The notes below the pieces were generated by a model that worked only from the letters and a program-made list of their open reading frames with translations, had not been told where the DNA came from and ran no database searches. DNA of 11,419 bases from assembly GCA_905199285.1 (NCBI GenBank), contig CAJKFZ010000079.1, forward strand, positions 1 to 11,419, given 5' to 3'. Positions 1 through 6,775 of the stretch are shown here, in pieces (position 1 is the first letter of the stretch; each line of letters opens with the position of its first letter). The translations under genes and the position numbers were made by a program. This DNA is from an uncultured Ruminococcus sp. (GTDB taxonomy: Bacteria > Bacillota > Clostridia > Oscillospirales > Ruminococcaceae).

Positions 1-81
1 ATTTTCATCTTATTGCTGGTGATTATTTACAATTCATTCCAGAAAAAGTTGTTTGATTTGTTAAAAGTGCAGAAGTATTGA
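1..81 (+). other. Possible 3' end of an upstream gene, undecided
   Basis: The first bases stay open in frame 1 for 26 codons up to a TGA at 79-81. They read as a hydrophobic stretch followed by a basic amphipathic tail, as at the C-terminus of a membrane protein. Frame 3 is also open, to a TGA at 54-56. With only this much sequence the two cannot be told apart and either may be chance, so no product is proposed. Confidence 0.2.
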
Positions 82-88
82 TTTTTAG

Positions 89-117
89 TAGAAAAATAAA
101 ATGAAATGTGGTATAAT
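89..117 (+). promoter_or_regulatory. Extended -10 promoter of tig
   Basis: A perfect TATAAT (112-117) is preceded by TGG (109-111), giving the extended -10 form TGnTATAAT. Seventeen bases upstream lies TAGAAA (89-94), a 4/6 match to the -35 consensus; an extended -10 tolerates a weak -35. The box also sits in a small dyad, GGTATA-A-TATACC (110-122), which may be incidental. The start of tig follows at 164. Confidence 0.7.
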
Positions 118-163
118 ATACCAAGTATGCTACATAAATAATCTGATGGAGGATATATAAATC

Positions 164-1480
164 ATGAGTTTAAAATCATCAACTAAAACAGACGTAAATA
201 CTACAGAGTTAGTTCTCACAATCGACGCTGAAACATTTGAGGCTGCTGTTGAACAGGAGTATCAGCGCCAGAAGAAAAACATCCAGATCAAGGGATTCAG
301 AAAGGGCAAGGTTTCCAGAAAGCTTGCTGAAAAGGAATTCGGCGAGGGCGCTTTCTATGAGGGAGCTGTAAACGCTCTTATCGGACCGGAGATCGACGCT
401 GCTGTAAGAGAAACAGGTCTTGTTCTCGTTGACAGACCTAATGTCGAGGTTACAACTCTCGATAAGAATGAGGGCGTTGAATTCAAGGCTATCTGCATCA
501 CAAAGCCTGAGATCGAGATCGCTGATTATAAGGGAATCAAGGCTGCTAAGAAGGTTCAGGAAATCACAGAAGAAGACATAGACAAGCAGATCGAAATGAT
601 CAGAAAGAAGAATGCTCGTATCGTTTCTGTTGATGACAGAGCTGCTCAGCTCGACGACGAAGTTATCATTGATTTTGAAGGCTTCTTCGGCGACGAAGCT
701 TTTGAAGGCGGCAAGGGCGAGGATCATCCGCTTCGTCTCGGCAGCGGTCAGTTTATACCGGGATTTGAGGATCAGATCGTTGGTCACAATATCGGCGATG
801 AATTTGATGTTGTTGTAACTTTCCCAGAAGATTATCAGATGACTGATTATGCCGGAAAGGAAGCTACTTTCAAGACAAAGCTCAAGGCTATCAGCTACGA
901 AGAGCTTCCTGAAATCAACGATGATCTTGTTAAGGACGCTACTGAATTTGATTCTGTTGAGGAATACAGAAAGGATATCAGAGAAAAGCTTGAAGAATCT
1001 GCTGTTAATCAGGCAGAGACATCTTTCGAGAATTCTATCATGAATGCACTTATCGAAAAGGTTGATTCTCCTATCCCGAATTGTATGTTTGAGCAGAGAA
1101 TAGACGCTCTTATGCGCAGCTTTGACCAGCAGCTCCGTCAGCAGGGTATGGACATGAATCTTTACTTCCAGTATACTGGTATGGATGCTGATTCATTCAG
1201 AGATACTTACAGAGAAAGAGCTGAAAGCGAAGTTAAGCTCAGACTTGCTCTTGAAAAGATTGCAGAACTCGAAAATATCGAGGTTTCTGAGGAAGAGATC
1301 AACGCAGGTCTTGCTGAGATCGCTGCTGCAAACAATATGGATGTTGAAATGGTTAAGAGATTTATCCCTGTTGGTGAATACACAACTGATCTCAAGGTTC
1401 AGAAGGCTGTTGAACTCGTTAAGGAAAATGCTGTTGTCGACAATTCTGTTGCAGCAGAAGAGGCTTCAAACGCTGAATAA
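164..1480 (+). CDS. tig: Trigger factor, ribosome-associated chaperone and peptidyl-prolyl isomerase
   Basis: Trigger factor docks at the ribosome exit tunnel, shields nascent chains and catalyses cis-trans prolyl isomerisation in the cytoplasm. The 438-residue length is normal. The N-terminal ribosome-binding domain (about 1-145) carries the signature GFRKGK at 44-49; the usual following proline is replaced by Ser51. The FKBP-type isomerase domain covers about 163-245, with a typical GSGQFIPGFE segment at 193-202. The helical C-terminal chaperone domain follows, including EINDDL near 250-255 and ending in an acidic, Ala-rich tail. The ATG at 164 is chosen because GGAGG (148-152) lies 11 nt upstream and the family N-terminus fits. 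The gene leads a tig-clpP-clpX block, a conserved Firmicute arrangement coupling folding of new chains with ClpXP proteolysis. Identification is secure. Confidence 0.97.
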   Translation: MSLKSSTKTDVNTTELVLTIDAETFEAAVEQEYQRQKKNIQIKGFRKGKVSRKLAEKEFGEGAFYEGAVNALIGPEIDAAVRETGLVLVDRPNVEVTTLDKNEGVEFKAICITKPEIEIADYKGIKAAKKVQEITEEDIDKQIEMIRKKNARIVSVDDRAAQLDDEVIIDFEGFFGDEAFEGGKGEDHPLRLGSGQFIPGFEDQIVGHNIGDEFDVVVTFPEDYQMTDYAGKEATFKTKLKAISYEELPEINDDLVKDATEFDSVEEYRKDIREKLEESAVNQAETSFENSIMNALIEKVDSPIPNCMFEQRIDALMRSFDQQLRQQGMDMNLYFQYTGMDADSFRDTYRERAESEVKLRLALEKIAELENIEVSEEEINAGLAEIAAANNMDVEMVKRFIPVGEYTTDLKVQKAVELVKENAVVDNSVAAEEASNAE

Positions 1481-1507
1481 TTAGTTTTTCGACATTATTA
1501 AACATAA

Positions 1508-1513
1508 TATAAT
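1508..1513 (+). promoter_or_regulatory. Candidate internal -10 box upstream of clpP
   Basis: A perfect TATAAT lies in the AT-rich tig-clpP spacer. At 17 bp spacing the -35 position reads only TTTTTC (1485-1490), so the promoter is doubtful. It would allow clpPX expression separate from tig. In AT-rich sequence such a box can arise by chance. Confidence 0.3.
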
Positions 1514-1523
1514 GTAATATTAT

Positions 1524-1551
1524 TTGTCCCACAGCTTTATTTGTGGGACAA
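1524..1551 (+). terminator. Hairpin in the tig-clpP spacer, weak terminator or leader structure
   Basis: TTGTCCCACA (1524-1533) pairs perfectly with TGTGGGACAA (1542-1551) around an 8-nt loop. The downstream tract is only GTATTTTAAG, so it lacks the strong T run of a full intrinsic terminator. It ends 10 nt before the clpP ribosome binding site. It could partly terminate tig transcripts, protect the clpP mRNA 5' end, or act as a processing site. Confidence 0.55.
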
Positions 1552-1577
1552 GTATTTTAAGAAAGGGCGATGAATTT

Positions 1578-2168
1578 ATGAGCAGTTTAGTACCTTACGT
1601 TGTAGAGCAGACAAGCAGAGGAGAAAGATCGTATGATATTTTTTCCCGTCTTCTTAACGACAGAATCATTATGCTTTCGGATCAGGTAAACGATGCAACG
1701 GCAAGTCTTGTTGTTGCTCAGCTTCTTTATCTCGAAAGTCAGGATACAGAAAAGGATATTTCGCTTTATATCAACAGTCCCGGCGGATCTATCACTTCCG
1801 GTATGGCGATTTATGATACGATGCAGTATATCAAGTGTGATGTTTCGACAATTTGTATCGGTATGGCTGCTTCCATGGGAGCGTTCCTTCTCGCAGCCGG
1901 AGCAAAGGGTAAGCGTCTTGCTCTTCCGAACAGCGAAATTATGATTCATCAGCCGCTGATCTCAGGCGGTCTTTCAGGACAGTGTACCGATATAAAGATT
2001 CATTCCGATCACCTTGTAAGAACTCGTCAGAAAATGAACGAAATGCTTGCCGCTAATACAGGAAAGCCACTTGAACAGGTTCAGGCAGATACTGAGCGTG
2101 ATAATTATATGACGGCTCAGGAGGCTCTTGCATACGGTCTGATTGATAAGGTTATCGAAAAAAGGTAG
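1578..2168 (+). CDS. clpP: ATP-dependent Clp protease proteolytic subunit ClpP
   Basis: ClpP is the serine peptidase that forms the double-heptamer chamber and degrades proteins threaded in by ClpX or ClpC-type unfoldases. From the ATG at 1578 the product has 196 residues, the usual size. The triad is intact: Ser99 in GMAASMG, His124 in IMIHQP and Asp175 as the last Asp of DTERD. The NSPGG oxyanion segment lies at 66-70. This start is preferred over an in-frame TTG at 1524 because AAAGGG (1562-1567) is well placed before it, MSSLVPYVVEQ matches the usual ClpP N-terminus, and the TTG falls inside the hairpin. clpX follows after 9 nt, so the two genes are cotranscribed. The downstream Clp ATPase is a second possible partner. 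Confidence 0.97.
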   Translation: MSSLVPYVVEQTSRGERSYDIFSRLLNDRIIMLSDQVNDATASLVVAQLLYLESQDTEKDISLYINSPGGSITSGMAIYDTMQYIKCDVSTICIGMAASMGAFLLAAGAKGKRLALPNSEIMIHQPLISGGLSGQCTDIKIHSDHLVRTRQKMNEMLAANTGKPLEQVQADTERDNYMTAQEALAYGLIDKVIEKR

Positions 2169-2177
2169 GTTATGTAA

Positions 2178-3485
2178 ATGGCTGAAACATTTAAGTCATG
2201 TAGCTTTTGCGGCAAGGGTGAAAATAAGGTTCATAGTATGTTTTCTGCCGGAACGTCTAATATATGCGATGAATGCGTATGCTACTGCTATGAAATGCTT
2301 TTCGGTCCGGGCTATTCCAAGGCTCAGAAAAAAGCCGGAAAACGTCAGGAATTGCAGCCGCTTTCATCAATGAAGCTTCTTAAGCCGATGGAGATAAAAA
2401 CTTTTCTTGATGAATATGTTATAGGACAGGATGACGCTAAAATTGCTCTTTCTGTTGCGGTTTACAATCATTATAAGCGTATTCTCAGCCAGGAAGAACA
2501 GGAAGCGCAGGAGAAAGAACAGGGTAAGAAAAATATTGACGATGTTGAGATTCAGAAAAGCAATGTGCTTCTTCTTGGACCGACAGGTGTTGGTAAAACA
2601 TTCCTTGCACAGACTTTAGCAAAGCTTCTTAACGTTCCTTTTGCAATTGCGGATGCTACCACTATTACAGAAGCCGGATATGTCGGAGATGATGTTGAGA
2701 ACGTTCTTCTCAGACTTATTCAGGCAGCAGATTACGATATAAAGGCTGCGGAACGTGGAATCATATATATTGATGAGATCGACAAAATTGCAAGAAAGTC
2801 CGAAAATACATCTCTTACCCGTGATGTAAGCGGCGAGGGAGTTCAGCAGGCTTTGCTTAAAATTATTGAGGGAACTGTTTCCAATGTTCCTCCACAAGGC
2901 GGAAGAAAGCATCCGAATCAGGAAGTTATTCAGATAAACACTAAAAATATTCTCTTTATTTGCGGCGGAGCTTTTGATGGTCTGGAAAGACAGATCCAGA
3001 GACGTATCGGAAAAGCTCCTATCGGATTTGGCGGCGAGATAAAGTCGAAGCAGGAGGAAAAGGATAACATATTTAAAAAAGTTATCCCCAAGGATCTTGT
3101 TAAATTCGGTATGGTTCCGGAGTTTGTCGGCAGACTTCCGGTTATAACTGTTCTTGAAGAGCTTGATGAAGAGTCGCTTGTAAGTATTCTTACAGAACCG
3201 AGAAATGCTCTGCTTAAACAGTACAGAAAGCTGTTTGAGTATGACGATATCGAGCTTGAGATCGAGGACGATGCTCTTATTGAAATCGCCCGCAAGGCTC
3301 TCGCTCAGAAAACAGGTGCAAGGGGTTTAAGAGGAATTCTTGAAAATATTCTGATGAAAACTATGTATTCCGTTCCTTCTGACGGAAGCATTGCCAAGGT
3401 TACTGTAACGGCTGAATCTGTAACGAGCGAATGTGAACCCACTCTTACAAACAGAAGAAATAAGGTTGTTTCTTTTTCTAAATAA
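2178..3485 (+). CDS. clpX: ATP-dependent Clp protease ATP-binding subunit ClpX
   Basis: ClpX is the hexameric AAA+ unfoldase that recognises tagged or specific substrates and translocates them into ClpP. The 435-residue product begins with the C4 zinc-binding domain: Cys8, Cys11, Cys30 and Cys33. The AAA+ core holds Walker A GPTGVGKT (134-141), pore loop GYVG (167-170), Walker B IIYIDEID (195-202), the RKH pore motif (243-245), the IGF ClpP-docking tripeptide (282-284), a candidate arginine finger Arg319 in EFVGRLP, and sensor 2 GARGLR (380-385). All key residues are present. A ribosome binding site AAAGGTAGG (2161-2169) overlaps the end of clpP, implying tight cotranslation. A strong hairpin terminator follows 5 nt after the stop codon. 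Confidence 0.97.
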   Translation: MAETFKSCSFCGKGENKVHSMFSAGTSNICDECVCYCYEMLFGPGYSKAQKKAGKRQELQPLSSMKLLKPMEIKTFLDEYVIGQDDAKIALSVAVYNHYKRILSQEEQEAQEKEQGKKNIDDVEIQKSNVLLLGPTGVGKTFLAQTLAKLLNVPFAIADATTITEAGYVGDDVENVLLRLIQAADYDIKAAERGIIYIDEIDKIARKSENTSLTRDVSGEGVQQALLKIIEGTVSNVPPQGGRKHPNQEVIQINTKNILFICGGAFDGLERQIQRRIGKAPIGFGGEIKSKQEEKDNIFKKVIPKDLVKFGMVPEFVGRLPVITVLEELDEESLVSILTEPRNALLKQYRKLFEYDDIELEIEDDALIEIARKALAQKTGARGLRGILENILMKTMYSVPSDGSIAKVTVTAESVTSECEPTLTNRRNKVVSFSK

Positions 3486-3490
3486 AATAA

Positions 3491-3525
3491 GGACTCTGTA
3501 CCCGAAGGTACAGAGTCCATTTTTT
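3491..3525. terminator. Bidirectional intrinsic terminator between clpX and the Cys-rich gene
   Basis: GGACTCTGTACC (3491-3502) and GGTACAGAGTCC (3507-3518) form a perfect 12-bp stem around a 4-nt loop. On the plus strand T6 follows (3520-3525), ending clpX. On the minus strand the loop reads TTCG closed by a C-G pair, the very stable UUCG type. There the stem is followed by TTATTTTATTT, so it can also end the convergent Cys-rich gene. Confidence 0.92.
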
Positions 3526-3538
3526 GGCTTAGCTCAGA

Positions 3539-3691
3539 TTAGCATCCACAGCCGTTGTTGCCGCAGCCGCAGCCACAGTCGTTATCGTTGTTTCCGCATC
3601 CACAGCCGCAGCCGGAGAAGAGGATAATGAAAAGAAGAACAACGAGAATGATGCACCAGCAGTTATTTCCACCAAAATTTGAATTACACAT
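3539..3691 (-). CDS. Small Cys-Gly-rich single-pass membrane protein, function unknown
   Basis: No named family is recognised with confidence. The 50-residue product has a short polar N-terminus with Cys2, Cys11 and Cys13 and an uninterrupted hydrophobic segment (about 14-25). Its C-terminal tail (27-50) is built from CGCGCG and CGC units separated by Asn/Asp, adding Cys at 28, 30, 32, 39, 41, 43, 48 and 50. The start at 3691 is supported by AAGGAG (complement of 3701-3706) 9 nt upstream; a longer start at 3745 has no such site. The layout recalls tiny Gly-rich hydrophobic proteins of Firmicutes such as the YjcZ sporulation group, but Cys-Gly pairs here replace the usual Tyr-Gly pairs. The tail could bind metal or form disulfides; that is inference. 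It converges with clpX and diverges from the Clp ATPase gene. Confidence 0.75.
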   Translation of the reverse strand: MCNSNFGGNNCWCIILVVLLFIILFSGCGCGCGNNDNDCGCGCGNNGCGC

Positions 3692-3720
3692 AAAAGAACA
3701 CTCCTTAAAAAAGATGTATT

Positions 3721-3744
3721 TGAAACGCTTTTGTCTGCGTTTCA
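3721..3744. repeat. Inverted repeat in the leader of the Cys-rich gene
   Basis: TGAAACGC (3721-3728) and GCGTTTCA (3737-3744) are perfect 8-bp arms around 8 nt. The repeat lies just upstream of the minus-strand ribosome binding site and about where transcription would start from the candidate promoter at 3753-3781. It may be an operator or a 5' leader hairpin. On the minus strand a T6 run follows some 8 nt after the repeat, so an attenuator is also possible. Confidence 0.5.
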
Positions 3745-3752
3745 TATTACAT

Positions 3753-3781
3753 AGTATGCTATAGCAAAAAAAGTGTTACAA
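3753..3781 (-). promoter_or_regulatory. Candidate promoter of the Cys-rich gene
   Basis: On the minus strand TTGTAA (3776-3781) and CATACT (3753-3758) are separated by 17 bp; each matches the vegetative consensus at 4 of 6 positions. CATACTA also resembles the -10 elements of the SigE/SigG sporulation sigma factors, but the -35 fit is poor. The assignment rests on spacing and position only. Confidence 0.35.
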
Positions 3782-3888
3782 AAATTTTTCGCCTTATTGT
3801 TTTCGACCGTTATCGCATGGATTTAGTGGCATAATATGTAAGGAACATTTTAAAGATAAACTCACCATAAATAACGGAGGAGAACAAA

Positions 3889-6231
3889 ATGATAAATACA
3901 GATAAGTTTACCAAAAAGGCGGTAAGGATAATTGACGGAGCCGTAACGGCAGCATCCGAACTGGGGCATACTTATATAGGAAGCGAACATATTCTGCTTT
4001 CTATGGCTTGTGAGGGTTCTTCAAAGGCTGCTGATATTCTTATCGAAAACGGTGCGGCATACGATGAACTCAGGCTTGAAATAATCAATCTTGTGGGGCA
4101 AGGATCGCCTTCCATACTTAATCAGCGTTATTTTACAACGGCAGCACGGCGAATTCTTGAAATATCTTATTCCATTGCTCTTAGTGAAAGAAAGAAACAA
4201 GCTGCTCCGGAGCATATTCTTGCTGCCATGATAAAAGAGTCCTCATGCAGTGCCTGTACTATAATAAAAAAAGTAGGAGGAAACCTCGCCGGTATTTGCG
4301 ACGGACTTAATATTATAGATTCATCTTCGCTTCAGTCCGAACTTTATGATTCAATAAAACCCAAGATCTCGCATCTGCCAAACTTGTTCCGATACGGCAA
4401 AAACATAACCGATATTGCTATAATTAAAAAGAACGATCCGCTTATCGGAAGAAACCGTGAGATCGAGCGTGTTATGCAGGTTCTTGCGAGACGAACGAAA
4501 AATAATCCATGTCTTATAGGTGAAGCAGGAGTTGGCAAAACAGCAATAGTCGAGGGTGTTGCCGAACTTTTTGTACGCAATCTTGTTCCTGATTCGCTGA
4601 AAAACAGATTTATTTTCGCTCTCGATTTTACAGCTCTTTTATCAGGAGCAAAATACCGTGGAGATTTTGAAGAGCGTGTAAAATCGTGCATTGAAGAGGC
4701 GGTAAATGCCGGAAATATCATCCTCTTTATCGACGAGATACACACAATAGTCGGTGCAGGAGCTGCTGAGGGAGCTATAGACGCTGCCAATATAATGAAA
4801 CCACGTCTTGCAAGAGGTGAACTTCAGATAATCGGCGCAACTACGTTTGACGAGTATAAAAAAACGATCGAAAAAGACGCTGCTCTTGAACGCAGATTTC
4901 AGCCTGTCCAGATAAGCGAGCCTGATAAAAAAAGCTGTATTCAGATAATCAAGGGACTTAAAAGCAACTATGAATCTTTTCACGATGTCGAAATAAGCAG
5001 TGAAATTGCAGAACTTGCTGTGGATATGTCCATGCGTTATATCTCCGACCGTTTTTTGCCGGATAAAGCCATAGATATTCTTGATGAGGCTTGCGCTTGT
5101 GCAAAAATACGTCATAATTCCGGTATCTGCACGAAGGATTCCGATTATATCAAATTATCCGGAACAAATTTAAAGTTAAATTCTATCGGAAAGGTCATAA
5201 ACGGAAAGGAGAGAGCAGAGGTTTCAGAAGATGACATAATTTCAGTTATTTCGCTGAGAACGGGTATTCCTCTTAATAAGATCACAGTTGAGGAGGCAAA
5301 GCAGCTTAGTTTACTTGAAAGCCGCCTTTCAGAACGAGTAATAGGTCATCAATATGCCGTAAGCAAGGTCGTAAACGCAATATGTCGTGCCAAATCTGGT
5401 CTTAAAGACACAAGCAGACCAACGGCTTCTTTTATGTTTGCAGGACCTACAGGCGTTGGAAAAACAGAGCTTGCAAAGGCTCTTGCGGAATGTCTTTTCA
5501 ATTCTGAAAGTAATCTTATCCGCATTGATATGTCAGAATATATGGAGAAGCATTCAGTTTCAAAGCTTATCGGAGCGCCTCCCGGATATACCGGCTATGA
5601 TGACAGCGGAAGTAATCTTTGTGAAAGAGTAAGAAGAAACCCGTATTCGCTTATTCTTTTTGACGAGATAGAGAAAGCCGATATCGAGGTTCTGAACATT
5701 CTCCTACAGATCCTTGACGACGGCATTTTAACTGATTCTTCTATGAGAAGAGTCAGCTTCAGAAACTGTATAATCATAATGACGACCAATGTCGGCGCTG
5801 ATTCGATTGCAAACAGGGCGTCGCTTGGATTTTCTGAAAGCGGTGACAAAGCTGTTGAAGAACGTGTTTTGTCGGTTGTCAGGAGGCATTTTACTCCGGA
5901 ATTTATAAACAGGATAGATGAAATGGTTGTATTTCGGTCTCTTGAAAAAGAGGATTTGCTGCAAATCAGCAGAATTGCACTCGACAATCTGAAAAAACGT
6001 GCTATGAGTCTTGGAATTGAACTCAGCTATTCGCCGAAAGTGATTGAAGCCGTTGCAAAGGTTAAAGAGACTGAAAAGTACGGCGCTCGTCCTATAAAAA
6101 GACGTGTTACGGAGCTTATTGAAAACAAGCTTGCACAGATGATAGTAAGCTCTGATATACGCAAAGGCGAAAAGGTTCGTGTTGATATGACAGATGATCA
6201 GATAAGTATTGTTAAGAGCGTTGTTGTTTGA
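3889..6231 (+). CDS. ClpC/ClpA-class AAA+ unfoldase without the middle coiled coil
   Basis: This is a Hsp100 unfoldase expected to partner ClpP. The 780 residues comprise a Clp N-terminal repeat domain (about 1-145) and two AAA+ modules. D1 has Walker A GEAGVGKT (211-218), pore loop KYRGDFE (255-261), Walker B ILFIDEIH (278-285) and Arg335-Arg336. D2 has Walker A GPTGVGKT (519-526), pore loop GYTGYD (566-571), Walker B LILFDEIE (588-595) and sensor 2 GARP (732-735). The LGF tripeptide at 646-648 sits where ClpC/ClpA carry the ClpP-docking loop; ClpB lacks this loop. Between D1 and D2 (about 401-448) there are only some 45 residues and no recognisable UVR or coiled-coil M-domain, so the protein is shorter than classic ClpC (about 810). 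The start is fixed by CGGAGG (3875-3880). No CtsR or CIRCE operator was seen upstream. Confidence 0.92.
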   Translation: MINTDKFTKKAVRIIDGAVTAASELGHTYIGSEHILLSMACEGSSKAADILIENGAAYDELRLEIINLVGQGSPSILNQRYFTTAARRILEISYSIALSERKKQAAPEHILAAMIKESSCSACTIIKKVGGNLAGICDGLNIIDSSSLQSELYDSIKPKISHLPNLFRYGKNITDIAIIKKNDPLIGRNREIERVMQVLARRTKNNPCLIGEAGVGKTAIVEGVAELFVRNLVPDSLKNRFIFALDFTALLSGAKYRGDFEERVKSCIEEAVNAGNIILFIDEIHTIVGAGAAEGAIDAANIMKPRLARGELQIIGATTFDEYKKTIEKDAALERRFQPVQISEPDKKSCIQIIKGLKSNYESFHDVEISSEIAELAVDMSMRYISDRFLPDKAIDILDEACACAKIRHNSGICTKDSDYIKLSGTNLKLNSIGKVINGKERAEVSEDDIISVISLRTGIPLNKITVEEAKQLSLLESRLSERVIGHQYAVSKVVNAICRAKSGLKDTSRPTASFMFAGPTGVGKTELAKALAECLFNSESNLIRIDMSEYMEKHSVSKLIGAPPGYTGYDDSGSNLCERVRRNPYSLILFDEIEKADIEVLNILLQILDDGILTDSSMRRVSFRNCIIIMTTNVGADSIANRASLGFSESGDKAVEERVLSVVRRHFTPEFINRIDEMVVFRSLEKEDLLQISRIALDNLKKRAMSLGIELSYSPKVIEAVAKVKETEKYGARPIKRRVTELIENKLAQMIVSSDIRKGEKVRVDMTDDQISIVKSVVV

Positions 6232-6257
6232 AAATATCCAAGTCTTTTCTGTACGAC

Positions 6258-6311
6258 ATTGACAATTATTAAAATAAGTATTATAATAGGAAAGAAAAAT
6301 TAATTGTCAAT
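6258..6311. repeat. 11-bp inverted repeat flanking a promoter, candidate operator pair
   Basis: ATTGACAATTA (6258-6268) and TAATTGTCAAT (6301-6311) are exact reverse complements, 32 bp apart. Each arm also contains its own small dyad, ATTG-N-CAAT, with centres 45 bp apart. The left arm covers the -35 box; the right arm lies just downstream of the expected transcription start. This placement suits a repressor binding both sites, possibly by looping. No regulator is identified. Confidence 0.5.
6259..6287 (+). promoter_or_regulatory. Perfect consensus vegetative promoter
   Basis: TTGACA (6259-6264) and TATAAT (6282-6287) match the SigA/sigma-70 consensus at all 12 positions with the ideal 17-bp spacer. 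Transcription would start near 6294 and read into the gene at 6335. It lies in the 103-bp gap after the Clp ATPase gene, where no terminator hairpin was found. Confidence 0.88.
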
Positions 6312-6334
6312 AAGAAAGCAGATGATGAAGGAAT

Positions 6335-6775
6335 ATGAATTACAAAACCCGTATGAAAATAGATAAACTTAAAGCTGTTCTTGTGTGGATATGGTTTATA
6401 ATATTGTGTCTTACGCATCTGCTTTGGCTGCTAATGAAGTTGAGCGATGGTCCTGCATTTTTCGTGTTTATAATTATATTAGTGTGGTGGATTCCGTTTG
6501 TGTTATCATTGACGATAGATATTGCAATTGATAATAAGCGAAAAAAACGTAAAGAAGAGGAAAGACTGAAATATCGTGCGGAATATATAAAGCCTCTCCT
6601 GATGAAATCGGAAATGTTCGGTGAGCTAAAATTTGACCACGATACTAAAACTTCTGAACTTGAACTCACGGAAATCAATCTTCCTCCTATCGGAGACAGC
6701 GAAATTGATGAAGTCATGGTATATGGATATAGTGGGAAAGATATTGGTGTAACCAAAGCTCTTGACATGATTTAA
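6335..6775 (+). CDS. Two-TM membrane protein of unknown function, probably truncated
   Basis: The 146-residue product has a short basic N-terminus and two hydrophobic helices (about 14-34 and 41-63). A highly charged Lys/Arg/Glu segment (68-80) places the tail in the cytoplasm, followed by a soluble region from about 93. The last 50 residues look like the first half of a domain and stop abruptly after ALDMI. The same frame resumes beyond the stop in the remnant at 6776-7042, so a longer ancestor of about 235 residues is likely. The soluble part may be DUF2262-like, judged from memory of that family's pattern. The AAGGA at 6328-6332 is only 2 nt from the ATG, an unfavourable spacing, and no better start is seen. 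The strong promoter at 6259-6287 contrasts with this poor translation signal. Function is unknown. Confidence 0.6.
   Translation: MNYKTRMKIDKLKAVLVWIWFIILCLTHLLWLLMKLSDGPAFFVFIIILVWWIPFVLSLTIDIAIDNKRKKRKEEERLKYRAEYIKPLLMKSEMFGELKFDHDTKTSELELTEINLPPIGDSEIDEVMVYGYSGKDIGVTKALDMI

Noticed and set aside
209..787. Open antisense frame of 192 codons inside tig
   Set aside because: It overlaps a clearly coding trigger factor, is rich in Ser/Leu as expected from antisense of this codon usage, and shows no family motif or ribosome binding site.
1524..1577. An upstream in-frame TTG start extending ClpP by 18 residues
   Set aside because: The TTG lies inside the hairpin stem and has no suitable ribosome binding site. 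The extension is not ClpP-like, and the ATG at 1578 has a good AAAGGG and the normal N-terminus.
3545..3620. Short GC-rich direct repeats that might be a repeat array
   Set aside because: The repeated CAGCCGCAGCC-like units are explained by the Cys-Gly codons of the small minus-strand gene. There is no spacer structure of a CRISPR array.
3692..3745. A longer start giving a 68-residue version of the Cys-rich protein
   Set aside because: It begins next to the inverted repeat with no ribosome binding site, and the extra residues would be translated from the AAGGAG region itself. The start at 3691 is well supported.
3746..3888. CtsR, CIRCE or LexA-type operator upstream of the Clp ATPase gene
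   Set aside because: Neither the tandem GTCAAA heptads of CtsR, the TTAGCACTC-type CIRCE dyad nor a GAAC-N4-GTTC site was found. A CATAAT at 3830-3835 could be a -10 box, but no -35 fits at 16-18 bp.
4344..5115. Overlapping open antisense frames inside the Clp ATPase gene
   Set aside because: The plus-strand AAA+ motifs run without interruption through this stretch. The antisense translations have no recognisable domain.
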